Shown piece by piece: positions 1 through 9,312 of a stretch of 64,000 bases of DNA. Made by a program: the position numbers and the translations under genes. The notes beneath the pieces are model-generated. The model ran no database searches, was not told the origin of the DNA, and saw nothing but the letters and a program-made list of their open reading frames with translations. How positions within the stretch are numbered: position 1 is the first letter of the stretch; the number at the start of each line of letters is the position of its first letter. Source of the DNA: Edaphobacter bradus (GTDB lineage Bacteria; Acidobacteriota; Terriglobia; Terriglobales; Acidobacteriaceae); NCBI RefSeq assembly GCF_025685645.1, contig NZ_JAGSYF010000006.1, forward strand, positions 54,175-118,174, given 5' to 3'.

Positions 1-1
1 G

Positions 2-877
2 TTTATCGGCTTCCGCAATGCAGGAATCATCGTGCCCAGCCCAGCTACGACTGTGACGCTAGGCAACCTGCGCGCACCACACACAGCGCTCGCCATCTTC
101 GGCTTGCTCCTGATTGCCGTGCTGCAGACTCTTCGCGTCCGCGCCTCCATGCTCATCGGAGTCCTGGGAACGATGCTGCTCGGCATCCTTTGCCACCAGG
201 TCCACTGGCAGCCGACAAGATACAGTCTTGCCTCATTGAGCCAGACTGCGTTTCATCTCGATCTGCATGGCGCGTTGCATATCGGAGCCCTTGAGATCGT
301 CTTTGTCTTCCTCTTCGTCGATCTCTTTGACAACATCGGCACCCTGGTCGCTGTGGCACAACGTGCAAATTTGCTGACCGCCGACCACAAGATTCCACGC
401 CTTAACCGCATCTTTTTTGCTGATGCGACGGCGACGATCGTCGGCTCGCTGGCCGGCACAAGCACCGTCACCAGCTACGTTGAATCCGCGTCCGGCGTCG
501 CTGCAGGAGGCCGTACCGGCGTCACCGCCATTGTGACCGGCCTGCTCTTCTTCCTTTCGATCTTCATTGCCCCTCTGGTCGGCGCCATTCCGAGCTTCGC
601 TACCTCGCCGGCCCTCATTCTTGTGGGCGGACTCATGGTAACCGGGTTGAGCCAGATCGAGTGGAACGATCCAGGAATCGCCATCCCCGCCTTCCTGACC
701 GTCACCACGATCCCGATGACATGGTCGATCGCCAACGGCCTGAGCTTCGGCCTTACCAGCTACGCCGCCCTGCAACTGCTGACAGGACGCGCTCGCAAGA
801 CCTTTAAGAAGGACTGGATGTTGTACGTCCTCGCTGTTCTCTTCCTGCTCCGCTTCATCTACCTCGCGCAGACATAG
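2..877 (+). CDS. NCS2-family purine permease, 3' part (5' truncated by window edge)
   Basis: The reading frame is open from base 2, so the GTG at 32 is not the true start; the upstream codons read FIGFRNAGIIV, joining smoothly to PSPATTVTLGNL. This is the conserved stretch of the AzgA-like branch of the NCS2 (nucleobase:cation symporter 2) family, which imports adenine, guanine or hypoxanthine across the inner membrane. The visible part has several hydrophobic segments and the family signature near FLFVDLFDNIGTLVAVAQ, then ADATATIVGSLAGTSTVTSY (visible residues about 75-150). The substrate is inferred from the family. The gene runs convergently into the DsbA-like gene, with a GC hairpin between them. 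Confidence 0.9.
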   Translation, partial: FIGFRNAGIIVPSPATTVTLGNLRAPHTALAIFGLLLIAVLQTLRVRASMLIGVLGTMLLGILCHQVHWQPTRYSLASLSQTAFHLDLHGALHIGALEIVFVFLFVDLFDNIGTLVAVAQRANLLTADHKIPRLNRIFFADATATIVGSLAGTSTVTSYVESASGVAAGGRTGVTAIVTGLLFFLSIFIAPLVGAIPSFATSPALILVGGLMVTGLSQIEWNDPGIAIPAFLTVTTIPMTWSIANGLSFGLTSYAALQLLTGRARKTFKKDWMLYVLAVLFLLRFIYLAQT

Positions 878-880
878 AAA

Positions 881-908
881 GCGGCGCACCGAAGACTCGA
901 TGCGCCGC
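881..908. terminator. Candidate bidirectional terminator between convergent genes
   Basis: Perfect 8-bp arms GCGGCGCA (881-888) and TGCGCCGC (901-908) with a 12-nt loop lie between the permease stop at 877 and the end of the convergent gene at 931. A short T-run follows on the minus strand only (GCTTTCT), so it fits best as terminator of the minus-strand gene. Confidence 0.55.
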
Positions 909-930
909 CGCTTACTCCAACAAGCCTGGG

Positions 931-2025
931 CTATTTGCCCAGAGTAGGGGCTATTCTTGCCGCCGCAGGCGCCGCGCCGGTGACGCCGTCCTGTACAGCC
1001 TGGTACGAGATAATGTTCTTCAGCGTCTCGTAAGCCACTTGCGAGAGCGGCAACAAGCGGCCATTAACCGCCAGCATAGGCGTCTGATCTACGCCAACGG
1101 CCTCAGCCAGCTTGATCGAAGCGTTTACCTTATCCTTTGTCTCCTGAGTCGCTGCGCACGAGTCAATCGCCGCCGGATCAAGCCCCGCCTTGGTGACTGC
1201 GTCCTTCAGGGTTTGATCGCCGGTGTCTGGCGTCAGACCCGCCTGGTTGTCGAAGACCGCAGAGGAAAAGGAAAAGAATGCGTCGTTCTTCTGCTTGCTG
1301 ATGCAGTAACCATACGCCGCAGCCTTGAAGGCAAATGGATGAACCTCAACAAGAGGAAAGCTCTGGAAGATGATGTGGGCGTTAGGAAAGTCCTTCGCCA
1401 GCTGATCCATCGTTGACTGGGCCTCTTTGCAATGCGGACACTGCAAATCAGCAAATTCAACCAGCAACAGGTCTTTGCCGGCAGCCCCACGATAAGCGCC
1501 ATCAGCACGCTCCTCGAGAGTCTTGCGTGCGTCGACAAACGGTTTCTCGCCGAACGGAATCACGCTCGCCGAGAGTGGTTCAATCGCATGCTTTCCGTCA
1601 GGCGTGACAAAGAAAGCCGTCGACTGCACCTTGGCGTTTGGCGTCCGCTCCGTGACAAAGACGACAACCTTGCTAATACTGGGAGCTTGCGTCGCCTGAA
1701 TCGCCTCAACGCGCCAGATGCGGTTAGGATCGTAACCCCAAAGCGCCTTCAGAAACGCATTGACCGTGTCTACGGTGGGCGAGGACGCAGTGAAGTACTT
1801 CTGATTGACCGGAGGAAAAGGATCCGGCCTTGACGTTTGATCGAGGCTCTGCAACTGCAAAGGCGCTGGCTGCTGCGCCTTGGGCGCCGCCGCTGCACCG
1901 TTTGCTGCACCTGTCTGGGCCCCAGCCATCGTCGTCACGCTGAGAGCCGTCCATGCCGCCAATACTACGTTGCCAATCTTCAAGAGAGACCTTCCCTTCG
2001 CCGATGCGCTCGCTGCGCACGGCAT
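931..2025 (-). CDS. DsbA/thioredoxin-fold periplasmic protein
   Basis: Exported protein of about 364 aa with a DsbA-like thioredoxin fold in the C-terminal half. The active site is CPHC (ADLQCPHCKEA) and the usual cis-Pro appears as QTPMLAVNG near the end. The N-terminal part (about residues 55-170) is an extra domain with no family I can name. The start chosen is the ATG at 2025 (MPCAASASAKGR, then a hydrophobic segment ending at AGAQ); the longer frame to 2055 would overlap nadE. It lies directly downstream of nadE on the same strand, with only a few bases between, suggesting cotranscription. Role by family: thiol-disulfide exchange in the periplasm; whether oxidase or isomerase cannot be told. 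Confidence 0.85.
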   Translation of the reverse strand: MPCAASASAKGRSLLKIGNVVLAAWTALSVTTMAGAQTGAANGAAAAPKAQQPAPLQLQSLDQTSRPDPFPPVNQKYFTASSPTVDTVNAFLKALWGYDPNRIWRVEAIQATQAPSISKVVVFVTERTPNAKVQSTAFFVTPDGKHAIEPLSASVIPFGEKPFVDARKTLEERADGAYRGAAGKDLLLVEFADLQCPHCKEAQSTMDQLAKDFPNAHIIFQSFPLVEVHPFAFKAAAYGYCISKQKNDAFFSFSSAVFDNQAGLTPDTGDQTLKDAVTKAGLDPAAIDSCAATQETKDKVNASIKLAEAVGVDQTPMLAVNGRLLPLSQVAYETLKNIISYQAVQDGVTGAAPAAARIAPTLGK

Positions 2026-2032
2026 CTCAGTA

Positions 2033-3700
2033 TTACACCTGAACCTTGACCGCAATGGGAAACCGGCGTCCCATTCCGAAAGACTTTCGCGTCACCTTCA
2101 AAACTGGCGCCGCCTGCTGGCGCTTGTACTCGCTCTGCTCCACCAGCTTCTGCACCGACCGTACCAGAGCAACATCCAGATTTTGCTCCTCGGCAATCTG
2201 CTCGGCGGAGCAGTACCGCTCCACATAGGCATCGAGAATCGGATCCAGAACGTCGTACGGAGGCAAAGAGTCGCTATCTTTCTGCTCCGGCCTCAGCTCA
2301 GCCGAGGGCGGCTTCTCCAGCGTTGCCTGCGGAATAATCTCGCGCTCGCGGTTGGCATAACGGCTAAGCGAATAGACCCGTGTTTTGAATACGTCGCCGA
2401 TCACCGCCAAAGCGCCCACCATGTCGCCGTACAGGGTGCAGTACCCCACCGACATCTCGCTCTTGTTGCCCGTCGTCAGCACCAACGCGCCAAACTTGTT
2501 CGAAAGCGCCATCAGAAGCGAGCCGCGGATTCTCGCCTGCAGGTTCTCCTCGGCAAGTCCGAATGGTGTACCAGCGAACAGTGGCTTCAACACATGTTGA
2601 TACTGCGCGAAGACCTCGTGAATCGGAAGAAGTTCGAAGCGGATGCCGAGATTCTTCGCCAGCTTGCGCGCATCGGCAATCGACCCAAGCGACGAGTACT
2701 CGCTGGGCATGCCGATTCCAACAACATTTTCTACTCCCAGAGCCTCGACTGCGATCGCGGCCACCAGCGCGGAGTCGATTCCCCCGCTCAATCCAACGAG
2801 CACCTTCTTGAATCCGCATTTGCGCACATAGTCACGCGTTCCAAGAACGAGAGCCGACCAGGTTGCCACTGTCTCATCCCACGGCTTCGCAGCCGAAACT
2901 GCAGGCGCATCCGTGTCGAAGAAGACCAGGTCTTCTTTGAATGAAGCCCCGCGCGCCGCAACCTTGCCGTCGGGTCCGATCACCAGAGAGCTGCCGTCGA
3001 AGATCAGGCTGTCATTCCCTCCGACCTGGTTCACCATCATGACATAGGCGCCGTGCCGCTCAGCCAGCGCCGCCAGCATGTCCTCGCGAACCTGGGCCTT
3101 CCCGTGCCAATAAGGCGAAGCCGAGATGTTCAGGATAATTCTCTGCTCCTTCACCCTCTCCTTCTGCCACTCTTCCATGAGGCTCTCTACAGGATCGACG
3201 GGATAGAGCTGCCGCGGCCAGAAGTCTTTGTCGTTCCACGCATCCTCGCAGATCGTGATGGCCAATGGCTTTTCCCCTATCTCGATCAACTGTTGGTGCG
3301 CCGCGGGCTCGAAGTAGCGCTGCTCATCGAAGACATCGTAGAAGGGCAGCAGCATCTTCTGCTGCACAAAGCGCACCCGTCCGCCGCTGAGCAGCGCCGC
3401 AACATTCTTAACCTGCTTGCCCACCGGCACATTCGTAGGCATTACCGTTCCGCAGAGGATTGATGGTCTTCCGGGCGCCCTGGTCCATTCAGCCAGTTCG
3501 GCCACCGTGTGCCCAGCCTTGGCGACAAATGTGCTCTTTTCGAGAAAGTCTGCGGGAGGATATCCGCAAACTGCGAGCTCAGGAAACACGACGAGGTCGG
3601 CTCCCAGCTCAGCCCCACGAGCGGCGTATTCAAGAATCCTGTCTCTATTTCCGGCGAAGTCCCCCACCGTCGGGTTGATCTGCGCTAGCGCTATCTTCAC
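2033..3700 (-). CDS. nadE: Glutamine-dependent NAD+ synthetase
   Basis: Protein of 555 aa with the two-domain layout of bacterial glutamine-dependent NAD synthetases: an N-terminal nitrilase-fold glutaminase (about 1-265) and a C-terminal ATP-pyrophosphatase synthetase. The glutaminase triad is visible as Glu in FPELAVCGYPP, Lys in QQKMLLPFYDVF and Cys in TICEDAWND. The synthetase P-loop is GLSGGIDSALVAA, followed by TTGNKSEMSVGYCTLYGD. It amidates nicotinic acid adenine dinucleotide to NAD+ in the cytoplasm. Full length for the family, no lesion seen. Confidence 0.97.
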   Translation of the reverse strand: MKIALAQINPTVGDFAGNRDRILEYAARGAELGADLVVFPELAVCGYPPADFLEKSTFVAKAGHTVAELAEWTRAPGRPSILCGTVMPTNVPVGKQVKNVAALLSGGRVRFVQQKMLLPFYDVFDEQRYFEPAAHQQLIEIGEKPLAITICEDAWNDKDFWPRQLYPVDPVESLMEEWQKERVKEQRIILNISASPYWHGKAQVREDMLAALAERHGAYVMMVNQVGGNDSLIFDGSSLVIGPDGKVAARGASFKEDLVFFDTDAPAVSAAKPWDETVATWSALVLGTRDYVRKCGFKKVLVGLSGGIDSALVAAIAVEALGVENVVGIGMPSEYSSLGSIADARKLAKNLGIRFELLPIHEVFAQYQHVLKPLFAGTPFGLAEENLQARIRGSLLMALSNKFGALVLTTGNKSEMSVGYCTLYGDMVGALAVIGDVFKTRVYSLSRYANREREIIPQATLEKPPSAELRPEQKDSDSLPPYDVLDPILDAYVERYCSAEQIAEEQNLDVALVRSVQKLVEQSEYKRQQAAPVLKVTRKSFGMGRRFPIAVKVQV

Positions 3701-3715
3701 CCACCTAGTCTATCG

Positions 3716-5227
3716 CTAGGTGCCTGTGCCGCCCAACACCACACTCACTGTCCGGGCCAGAATCTTCATGTCGAGCCACAGGCTCCAGTTATCCACATAA
3801 GCCGTATCGAGCGAGATGTAGCTGTCGAACGAGGGATCCTGCCGCGCCTCAACCTGCCACAGCCCCGTAATCCCCGGCAGCACATCTAACCGGCGAAGGT
3901 GGGAGAGATCGTACTGCTCAACTTCGTTGGCCATCGGAGGGCGCGGCCCAACCAGGCTCATATCTCCCAGCAGCACGTTGTAAAACTGCGGCAGCTCGTC
4001 CAGAGAGTACTTGCGAAGCAGGCGCCCGATACGGGTAATCCTTGGATCGTTGGCAATCTTGAACAGGACGCCGTCGCGCTCGTTCATATGCTCCAGTTGC
4101 GACTTCAAAACGTCGGCGTTCTGCACCATCGTCCGGAACTTGAAGCAGCAGAAGGTCCTGCCTTTGCGCCCGATGCGCTGGGCACGATAGAAGATCGGCC
4201 CCTTCGATTCCAGACGGATCACAGTCGCAATGGCCAGCATCACAGGCGACAGAATGATCAGAGCCAGGGTCGAGAACGTGATGTCGAGAGCACGCTTGAC
4301 CAAAAACGAACCGATGGGAAATTCACGGCGATGAAGCGGAATCGTCGGGAACTGCCCGATGTATTCGACCGGCGCATTCCACGCCAGACCGTCGTAGAGG
4401 TCTGGTACGACTCGCACGTCGATGCCCGCCGTGCGCGCCTCCTCCACCATACCGATGACGAGCTTCTTGTCACCCGGAACCGAGAAGAATATCTCATCGA
4501 CAAATAGCGACCTTGCCAACGAAAGGCAGTTGCGCACATCGCCGATCACGTCCGCATCGCCCGACTCGGCTTCCCGCTCCGTCAACGCAACGAACCCTTT
4601 GAAGCGGAATCCAAGATGGTGCAGTGAGTCCAGATGATTGCGCAGAGCTTGCGCGACACGTCCCGCCCCAACAATGAGGACATTGCGTGTCTCGATGCCC
4701 GCACGGCAGCGGCGATAGTAGGTGGCTCGCCATACGCCTCTGCGAACGCACAGCAGCACCGTCGAAAATACAACCATCAACGCAACGACAGCACGTGAGA
4801 TATCTGTGCCATTTGACAGATACAACGTCCCGCAGAGCAGTAAGCCCGCCGTAAGCGACGCCTGGATCGTCATCCGCTGCTCGTGGAGTCCGCCGCGATT
4901 CTGTATGGGACCATACAACCCATAGGAACGCGTGAAGAAGCACACACACACGGCAAACCATGCAAAGTAGAACATCAGGAGGTGAGGTGACGTGTGGATC
5001 AGGTGCGGAACAGCATAGAGAGCAGGGACCGCGCCCGGCATCATCTCATGGAGCCAGAGAGCCAGAATACCTGCTACCAACACCGTGAGCATGTCCAGCG
5101 ACGCCCACACCAGGCTAGTCACCGAGGGGCGTCTAAAGATGCCAAAACGAGTTGAGTAGGTGCGGGTCTGGGCCGCCCGCCTTCTGCCAGAGATTATGAC
5201 CTGCTGTAGATAGTCCGGTGTCGCCAT
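3716..5227 (-). CDS. Undecaprenyl-phosphate sugar phosphotransferase (WcaJ/ExoY-type)
   Basis: Protein of 503 aa. The N-terminal half has about four membrane segments and a nucleotide-binding-like central domain (VLIVGAGRVAQALRNHL). The C-terminal bacterial sugar transferase domain (about 300-500) begins with a membrane hairpin (KRALDITFSTLALIILSPVM) and shows CFKFRTM, YSLDELPQFYNVLLGDMSLV, GPRPP and ITGLWQVEARQD, the hallmarks of polyprenyl glycosylphosphotransferases. It would start exopolysaccharide repeat-unit synthesis by moving a sugar-1-phosphate onto undecaprenyl phosphate. The sugar (glucose or galactose) cannot be read from sequence. It stands alone here, far from the ruined EPS export genes at 50-54 kb. 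Confidence 0.93.
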   Translation of the reverse strand: MATPDYLQQVIISGRRRAAQTRTYSTRFGIFRRPSVTSLVWASLDMLTVLVAGILALWLHEMMPGAVPALYAVPHLIHTSPHLLMFYFAWFAVCVCFFTRSYGLYGPIQNRGGLHEQRMTIQASLTAGLLLCGTLYLSNGTDISRAVVALMVVFSTVLLCVRRGVWRATYYRRCRAGIETRNVLIVGAGRVAQALRNHLDSLHHLGFRFKGFVALTEREAESGDADVIGDVRNCLSLARSLFVDEIFFSVPGDKKLVIGMVEEARTAGIDVRVVPDLYDGLAWNAPVEYIGQFPTIPLHRREFPIGSFLVKRALDITFSTLALIILSPVMLAIATVIRLESKGPIFYRAQRIGRKGRTFCCFKFRTMVQNADVLKSQLEHMNERDGVLFKIANDPRITRIGRLLRKYSLDELPQFYNVLLGDMSLVGPRPPMANEVEQYDLSHLRRLDVLPGITGLWQVEARQDPSFDSYISLDTAYVDNWSLWLDMKILARTVSVVLGGTGT

Positions 5228-5550
5228 CGCGAACGCCTCTCAACCAATTTTTCCCAGGGACTCAATGATTAGTACGATGCATGCAACCTGCTCAGCAGTC
5301 GCTCCCAATCAAAAGAAAACAGCTACAGCAGTGAAAACAGGGGCTATCAATCGAATTCTTATCGCTTTATTCCCGAAAGGCATGGCCCGAGGTTCCAATT
5401 GCAGAATACGTGCCCGAGCACGGCATGACAACCATTCAACTCACAAATTCACCTAAGAGGAAGCTAATTGATCCACTACGGCACATGCCTGTGAATTTGC
5501 AACGAATTCGATACAACTTTGGTGGCATCAACAGCACTGTTTCCGCCAAA
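5228..5550. other. Intergenic region, no gene supported
   Basis: Between the sugar transferase start and the ABC ATPase stop (both minus strand). It is A+T richer than its surroundings, as expected for the promoter of the sugar transferase. Short frames here (for example 5265-5456) have no coding bias or recognisable motif. Confidence 0.5.
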
Positions 5551-6534
5551 TCAGGCTGGCATCACGAGTTCGTCAAGTGCGAGAAACTCCTGCAGGACAG
5601 GGTCGACGCTCTTCTCCATCTCTTCCATCGTCCCGAAGAAATGTGCCCTTCCCTGGTGCAGAAACACAACCCTGTCCGCGAGCTTCTTGGCTAACCGCAT
5701 ATCGTGGGTTACGACAATGCTGGTGAGGTGGAGTTGCCGCTTCAACCGCTCAATCAGGTCTCCTAACAGGTGCGCCATCAAGGGATCGACCATGGTCGTG
5801 GGCTCATCGTAAAGCACGGCCTCCGGCTGAGCCGCCAGGGCCCGGGCAATGGCCACTGAGCGCTTCATCCCTGTCGATAAATCCGACGGCAGTAGGTCCT
5901 CCATCCCGGCAACGCCAACCATCTCAAGGAGCCCCTTGACCACTTGCAGGATCTGGTCTTCGGCCAGTTCCCCACGTTCGCGAAGGGGAAAGGCCACGTT
6001 CTCACCCACCGTGATCGAGTCAAACAGCGCACCATTCTGGAAAACCATCGTCACCTTGCGCCGAACGGCCTGCATCTCCCGATCGCTGAAACCGCAGATG
6101 TCCTCACCGGCTACCCGGATTCTTCCTTTATCCGCTCTCAGAAAACCCATGAGCATCTGCAGCGAGACAGACTTGCCAACGCCGCTTCGTCCCAAAATGC
6201 ACAGCGTCTCCCCGGGCAGAACACAGAAGCTCACATCTTCGAGCACCACAACCCGGCCAAACGACTTATAAACGTGCTCAAAGGAAATATAGGGCCCGGG
6301 CCTGTTCCTAACGTCCGGCACGGCTTCGGCGGCGGCCTCATTCTGCTGGGCCGCCTGATCCATAAACTCCCCAACCGCGGGCGCGACATCGGCCGACACA
6401 TCCGCAGTCAGCAGCGTATTTGCATCGCCGGCACCATTGGCGGGGCGCGTCGCGTCGACTTTCTCCGCGACATCAGGCTTTCTGTTTTGGTGCGGATCCT
6501 GGGGTTCTTTAGCCGCTTGGTTTGGCTCGGCCAT
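5551..6534 (-). CDS. ABC transporter ATP-binding protein, MlaF/Ttg2A-like
   Basis: Protein of 327 aa. After a low-complexity, charged N-terminal extension of about 80 aa comes a complete ATPase: Walker A GRSGVGKS, Q-loop MVFQNGALFDSITVGENVAF, signature LSTGMKRSVAIARAL, Walker B AVLYDEPTTMVD and switch His VVTHD. The FDS-TVGENVAFPLRE stretch is typical of the MlaF/Ttg2A branch, which drives phospholipid transport between the outer and inner membranes. The signature reads LSTGM rather than LSGGM. No MlaE permease or MlaD MCE partner gene lies in the window, so it may work with partners encoded elsewhere. The long N-terminal tail is unusual. Confidence 0.88.
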   Translation of the reverse strand: MAEPNQAAKEPQDPHQNRKPDVAEKVDATRPANGAGDANTLLTADVSADVAPAVGEFMDQAAQQNEAAAEAVPDVRNRPGPYISFEHVYKSFGRVVVLEDVSFCVLPGETLCILGRSGVGKSVSLQMLMGFLRADKGRIRVAGEDICGFSDREMQAVRRKVTMVFQNGALFDSITVGENVAFPLRERGELAEDQILQVVKGLLEMVGVAGMEDLLPSDLSTGMKRSVAIARALAAQPEAVLYDEPTTMVDPLMAHLLGDLIERLKRQLHLTSIVVTHDMRLAKKLADRVVFLHQGRAHFFGTMEEMEKSVDPVLQEFLALDELVMPA

Positions 6535-6600
6535 CTTCGGTCCTCGTCATTACCTATTTTCCGTCTATTCTCACAAGACATCGCAAACAAGCGCAACGCG

Positions 6601-7326
6601 CTAAGTATCCAGTGCATCCAAACGTTGCTTCGCTTCCGCAAACTCCTCCGGCGTATTCAGGTTCGCAAACCAGAGATGCTTCGCCGCCTGCTGAACCTCT
6701 GTCGGAGTCCACCACGATTCGCGCTCGCCTGCTCCTGGTGTGATCGAAAACATCCCTCGCTCACCCCACGGCAGATTGAGCAGTACCCTGCCCAGAGGAA
6801 CTCCCTGTTGCCCGGCCAACTCTTTGGCTGCCCCCTCAAGCACAGGTAACAACGTGTACTTTCTTTCCTCAGCGGCACGGTATACGTAAGGACCAACCTC
6901 CCGGTGCAGCAGGCATAGGGCAGGCTGCGGCACGTCATCTACGGTAAACATAGCTACCCGCGCACCTCTGCTAGCATCGGCAACGACCATTCTCACCCAC
7001 TGATCAAGGAAGGAGGAAGGCAGAAATGGCATATCCACCGGCATGAATAGCAACCAGTCACGCCGGGAATGCGCAAACGCCGTCTCGATGCCGCCTAAAG
7101 GCCCAACCCCTTCGCGCAGGTCGGGCACCATGGGGGCGTAGATGTCCAGCTCAGGCCTGTTGCCAAGAATGTGCACGTCCGTGCATATCCGCCGCAGCTT
7201 TACGACCGCGTGCAGCACCAACGGCTTGCCCGCGAACTCCAGCAGAGCCTTGTCGCAGCCCATGCGCGAGCTCTTGCCCCCGGCCAGCACATACCCGTCA
7301 ATCTCCGACGGAACCCGCCAGACCAT
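6601..7326 (-). CDS. mobA: Molybdenum cofactor guanylyltransferase-like nucleotidyltransferase
   Basis: Protein of about 241 aa with the MobA N-terminal nucleotide-binding motif GYVLAGGKSSRMGCDKALL, then FAGKPLVLHAV and VPDLREGVGPLGGIETAF, and the metal-site aspartate in FMPVDMPFLP. MobA transfers GMP to molybdopterin to form the guanine dinucleotide cofactor. The C-terminus carries an extra ~45 aa (WFANLNTPEEFAEAKQRLD, a segment seen in MobA proteins). The start is the ATG at 7326, preceded by GGGAG; a GTG at 7329 is possible. Either overlaps the stop of the upstream peptidase gene, so the two are probably translationally coupled. Confidence 0.88.
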   Translation of the reverse strand: MVWRVPSEIDGYVLAGGKSSRMGCDKALLEFAGKPLVLHAVVKLRRICTDVHILGNRPELDIYAPMVPDLREGVGPLGGIETAFAHSRRDWLLFMPVDMPFLPSSFLDQWVRMVVADASRGARVAMFTVDDVPQPALCLLHREVGPYVYRAAEERKYTLLPVLEGAAKELAGQQGVPLGRVLLNLPWGERGMFSITPGAGERESWWTPTEVQQAAKHLWFANLNTPEEFAEAKQRLDALDT

Positions 7327-8726
7327 CACGCTCCCACATTGCCGAAGAATCGAACGATCGACTCGATCCCACGATGAAAGTTTGCCAGATTGAACTTCTC
7401 ATTCGGTGCATGAAGATTGTCGTCCGGCAGCCCAAAGCCCATCATCACTGTCGGAATCTTCAGCTCGCGCACAAAGTCGCCCACAATGGGGATCGACCCG
7501 CCGCCACGCACATAGACCGTATCTTTGCCGAAAACCTCGCGCATCGCTCCGGTCGAAGCCTTCACGAACTGGTTGTCCGTGCTCACAACGATAGGGTCGC
7601 CCGAATGGATCATCCGCACCTCGACCTCCACCCCCTTGGGCACGATCGACTCCACGTACGCCTTATACTTTGCAAAGCTTTCCGCCGGAGTCATATCCGG
7701 AACCAGCCGCATGCTCACCTTCGCCAGCGCCCGCGCGGGAATCACCGTCTTCGCACCTGCGCCGATGAATCCGCCTGGCATTCCATGCACGTCCAGCGTC
7801 GGCCTCGCCCATGTGCGCTCCAGCACGCTATATCCTGGCTCGCCGGTCAGCTCCTTCGAACCCACCTCTGTCCGCCGGTAGTGTTCCTCATCGAACGGCA
7901 GGGCCTTCCACGCCTTCAACTCGTCCGCTGTCGGCTTCTCGACCTTGTCGTAGAACCCTGGAATCAGAATCTTCCCTTCCGGGTCCTTCAGCTTCGCAAT
8001 AATCTGCGCCAGTGCAACAAACGGGTTCGGCGCCGCTCCGCCATACATCCCCGAGTGCAGGTCGGTCCGCGCACCCCGTACCTCAATCTCCGTGTAGATC
8101 ATTCCGCGCAGCCCGACGCACAACGTCGGCATCTCCGGCGCAAACATCTCCGTATCGCTCACTAGGGCAACATCGGCCCTCAACTGATCCCCATGCTTGC
8201 GAACGAACTGGGCAATCCCCTCGCCACCCACCTCTTCTTCGCCCTCGACGATCACCCGGACATTCACCGGCAGCCGCCCATTGCACGCAGCAAACAGCGA
8301 CTCAAGCGCCTTCACATGCATCCACATCTGCCCCTTGTCATCGACGGCGCCGCGCGCATAAAGGTTCCCATTGCGCTCCGTCGGCTCAAACGGCGGCGAC
8401 TTCCACTCATCGAGCGGCTCGGCCGGCTGCACGTCGTAGTGCCCGTAGCAGAGCACCGTGGGAGCCGCAGCCCCTGCACGGAGCCAGTCCGCATACACCA
8501 GCGGATGCCCGCCCGGATGCTCCACCGAGGCCGTCTCAATCAGCCGAACATTCTCCATGCCAATCCGCTTCAGCTCTGCGGCAACAAACTCCGCCGCTCG
8601 CCTCACATCGCCCGCATGCTCAGGCAGGGTTGACACAGACGGGATTCGCAGCAGCGCCTTCAGCTCTTCCACAAAGCGCGCTTCATTTTTCCTCGCAAAC
8701 TCAACCGCCGCTGCTATCTCCGCCAT
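7326..8726 (-). CDS. M20-family metallodipeptidase
   Basis: Protein of 466 aa of the M20 (Cys-Gly/beta-Ala-Xaa dipeptidase-like) family. Zinc ligands and catalytic residues are visible: His and Asp in CYGHYDVQPAEP, Asp in GAVDDKGQMWMH, the Glu pair in EGEEEVGGEG, Asp in VSDTEMF and the late His in DNLHAPNEKF. The dimerisation lid domain lies at about 210-370. The enzyme would hydrolyse dipeptides or small peptides in the cytoplasm. First gene of a probable two-gene operon with mobA. Confidence 0.94.
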   Translation of the reverse strand: MAEIAAAVEFARKNEARFVEELKALLRIPSVSTLPEHAGDVRRAAEFVAAELKRIGMENVRLIETASVEHPGGHPLVYADWLRAGAAAPTVLCYGHYDVQPAEPLDEWKSPPFEPTERNGNLYARGAVDDKGQMWMHVKALESLFAACNGRLPVNVRVIVEGEEEVGGEGIAQFVRKHGDQLRADVALVSDTEMFAPEMPTLCVGLRGMIYTEIEVRGARTDLHSGMYGGAAPNPFVALAQIIAKLKDPEGKILIPGFYDKVEKPTADELKAWKALPFDEEHYRRTEVGSKELTGEPGYSVLERTWARPTLDVHGMPGGFIGAGAKTVIPARALAKVSMRLVPDMTPAESFAKYKAYVESIVPKGVEVEVRMIHSGDPIVVSTDNQFVKASTGAMREVFGKDTVYVRGGGSIPIVGDFVRELKIPTVMMGFGLPDDNLHAPNEKFNLANFHRGIESIVRFFGNVGA

Positions 8727-8889
8727 CGCAATCCACTCCTGAAAATCGACTCATTCCGCTCGCCCATCCGAAGATCACGAGCCACATCAAAGTATATGCA
8801 ACTCCACGGCTGAGGCTCTCCCTCAGCGCTAAAGTCGCCTCCGATGTCGGGTTAGGGATATCATGTTGCGCGGTTAAGGAGCTTCGACA

Positions 8890-9294
8890 ATGACGACCTC
8901 AAACGATGGCACTATGATCGACGACTTCGCCCAATTCGATCTCATGCGCGAGATCGCCGACTCCGAAAAGAAAAAACCGTGGCAATCTGGCCACTATGCC
9001 AAGACTCTCTTCAAAAAGTCAGACTTCAGAACACTACTCATTACGATGGAAAAGTCCTCGAAGATGAAAGAACACCACGCCGACGGCACTCTCTCGGTGC
9101 AGGTGCTCAAGGGACAGATTCGTTTCACCGCGCAGGGGAAGAGTCACGAGCTACCGGCAGGCAGTCTCGTCACCCTGGGGGCATCCATCAAGCACGAGGT
9201 AGAAGCAGCCCAGGACTCCGCATTCCTGCTCACCATCTCCTGGCCCACTTCCCAGGCGCTCCGCGCAATGGAGCACCGCGGTTACGGCACCTAG
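8890..9294 (+). CDS. Small cupin-domain protein
   Basis: Protein of 134 aa with a single cupin barrel: MKEHHADGTLSVQVLKG provides the first cupin motif (with HH) and ELPAGSLVTLGASIKHEVEA the second. An AAGGAG-like ribosome site (8877-8882) sits 7 bases before the ATG. It starts a plus-strand run with the DUF488 gene 18 bases downstream. The substrate is unknown; such small cupins often bind a metal through these His residues. Confidence 0.85.
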   Translation: MTTSNDGTMIDDFAQFDLMREIADSEKKKPWQSGHYAKTLFKKSDFRTLLITMEKSSKMKEHHADGTLSVQVLKGQIRFTAQGKSHELPAGSLVTLGASIKHEVEAAQDSAFLLTISWPTSQALRAMEHRGYGT

Positions 9295-9312
9295 CAGCAG
9301 CATACGACCGGG

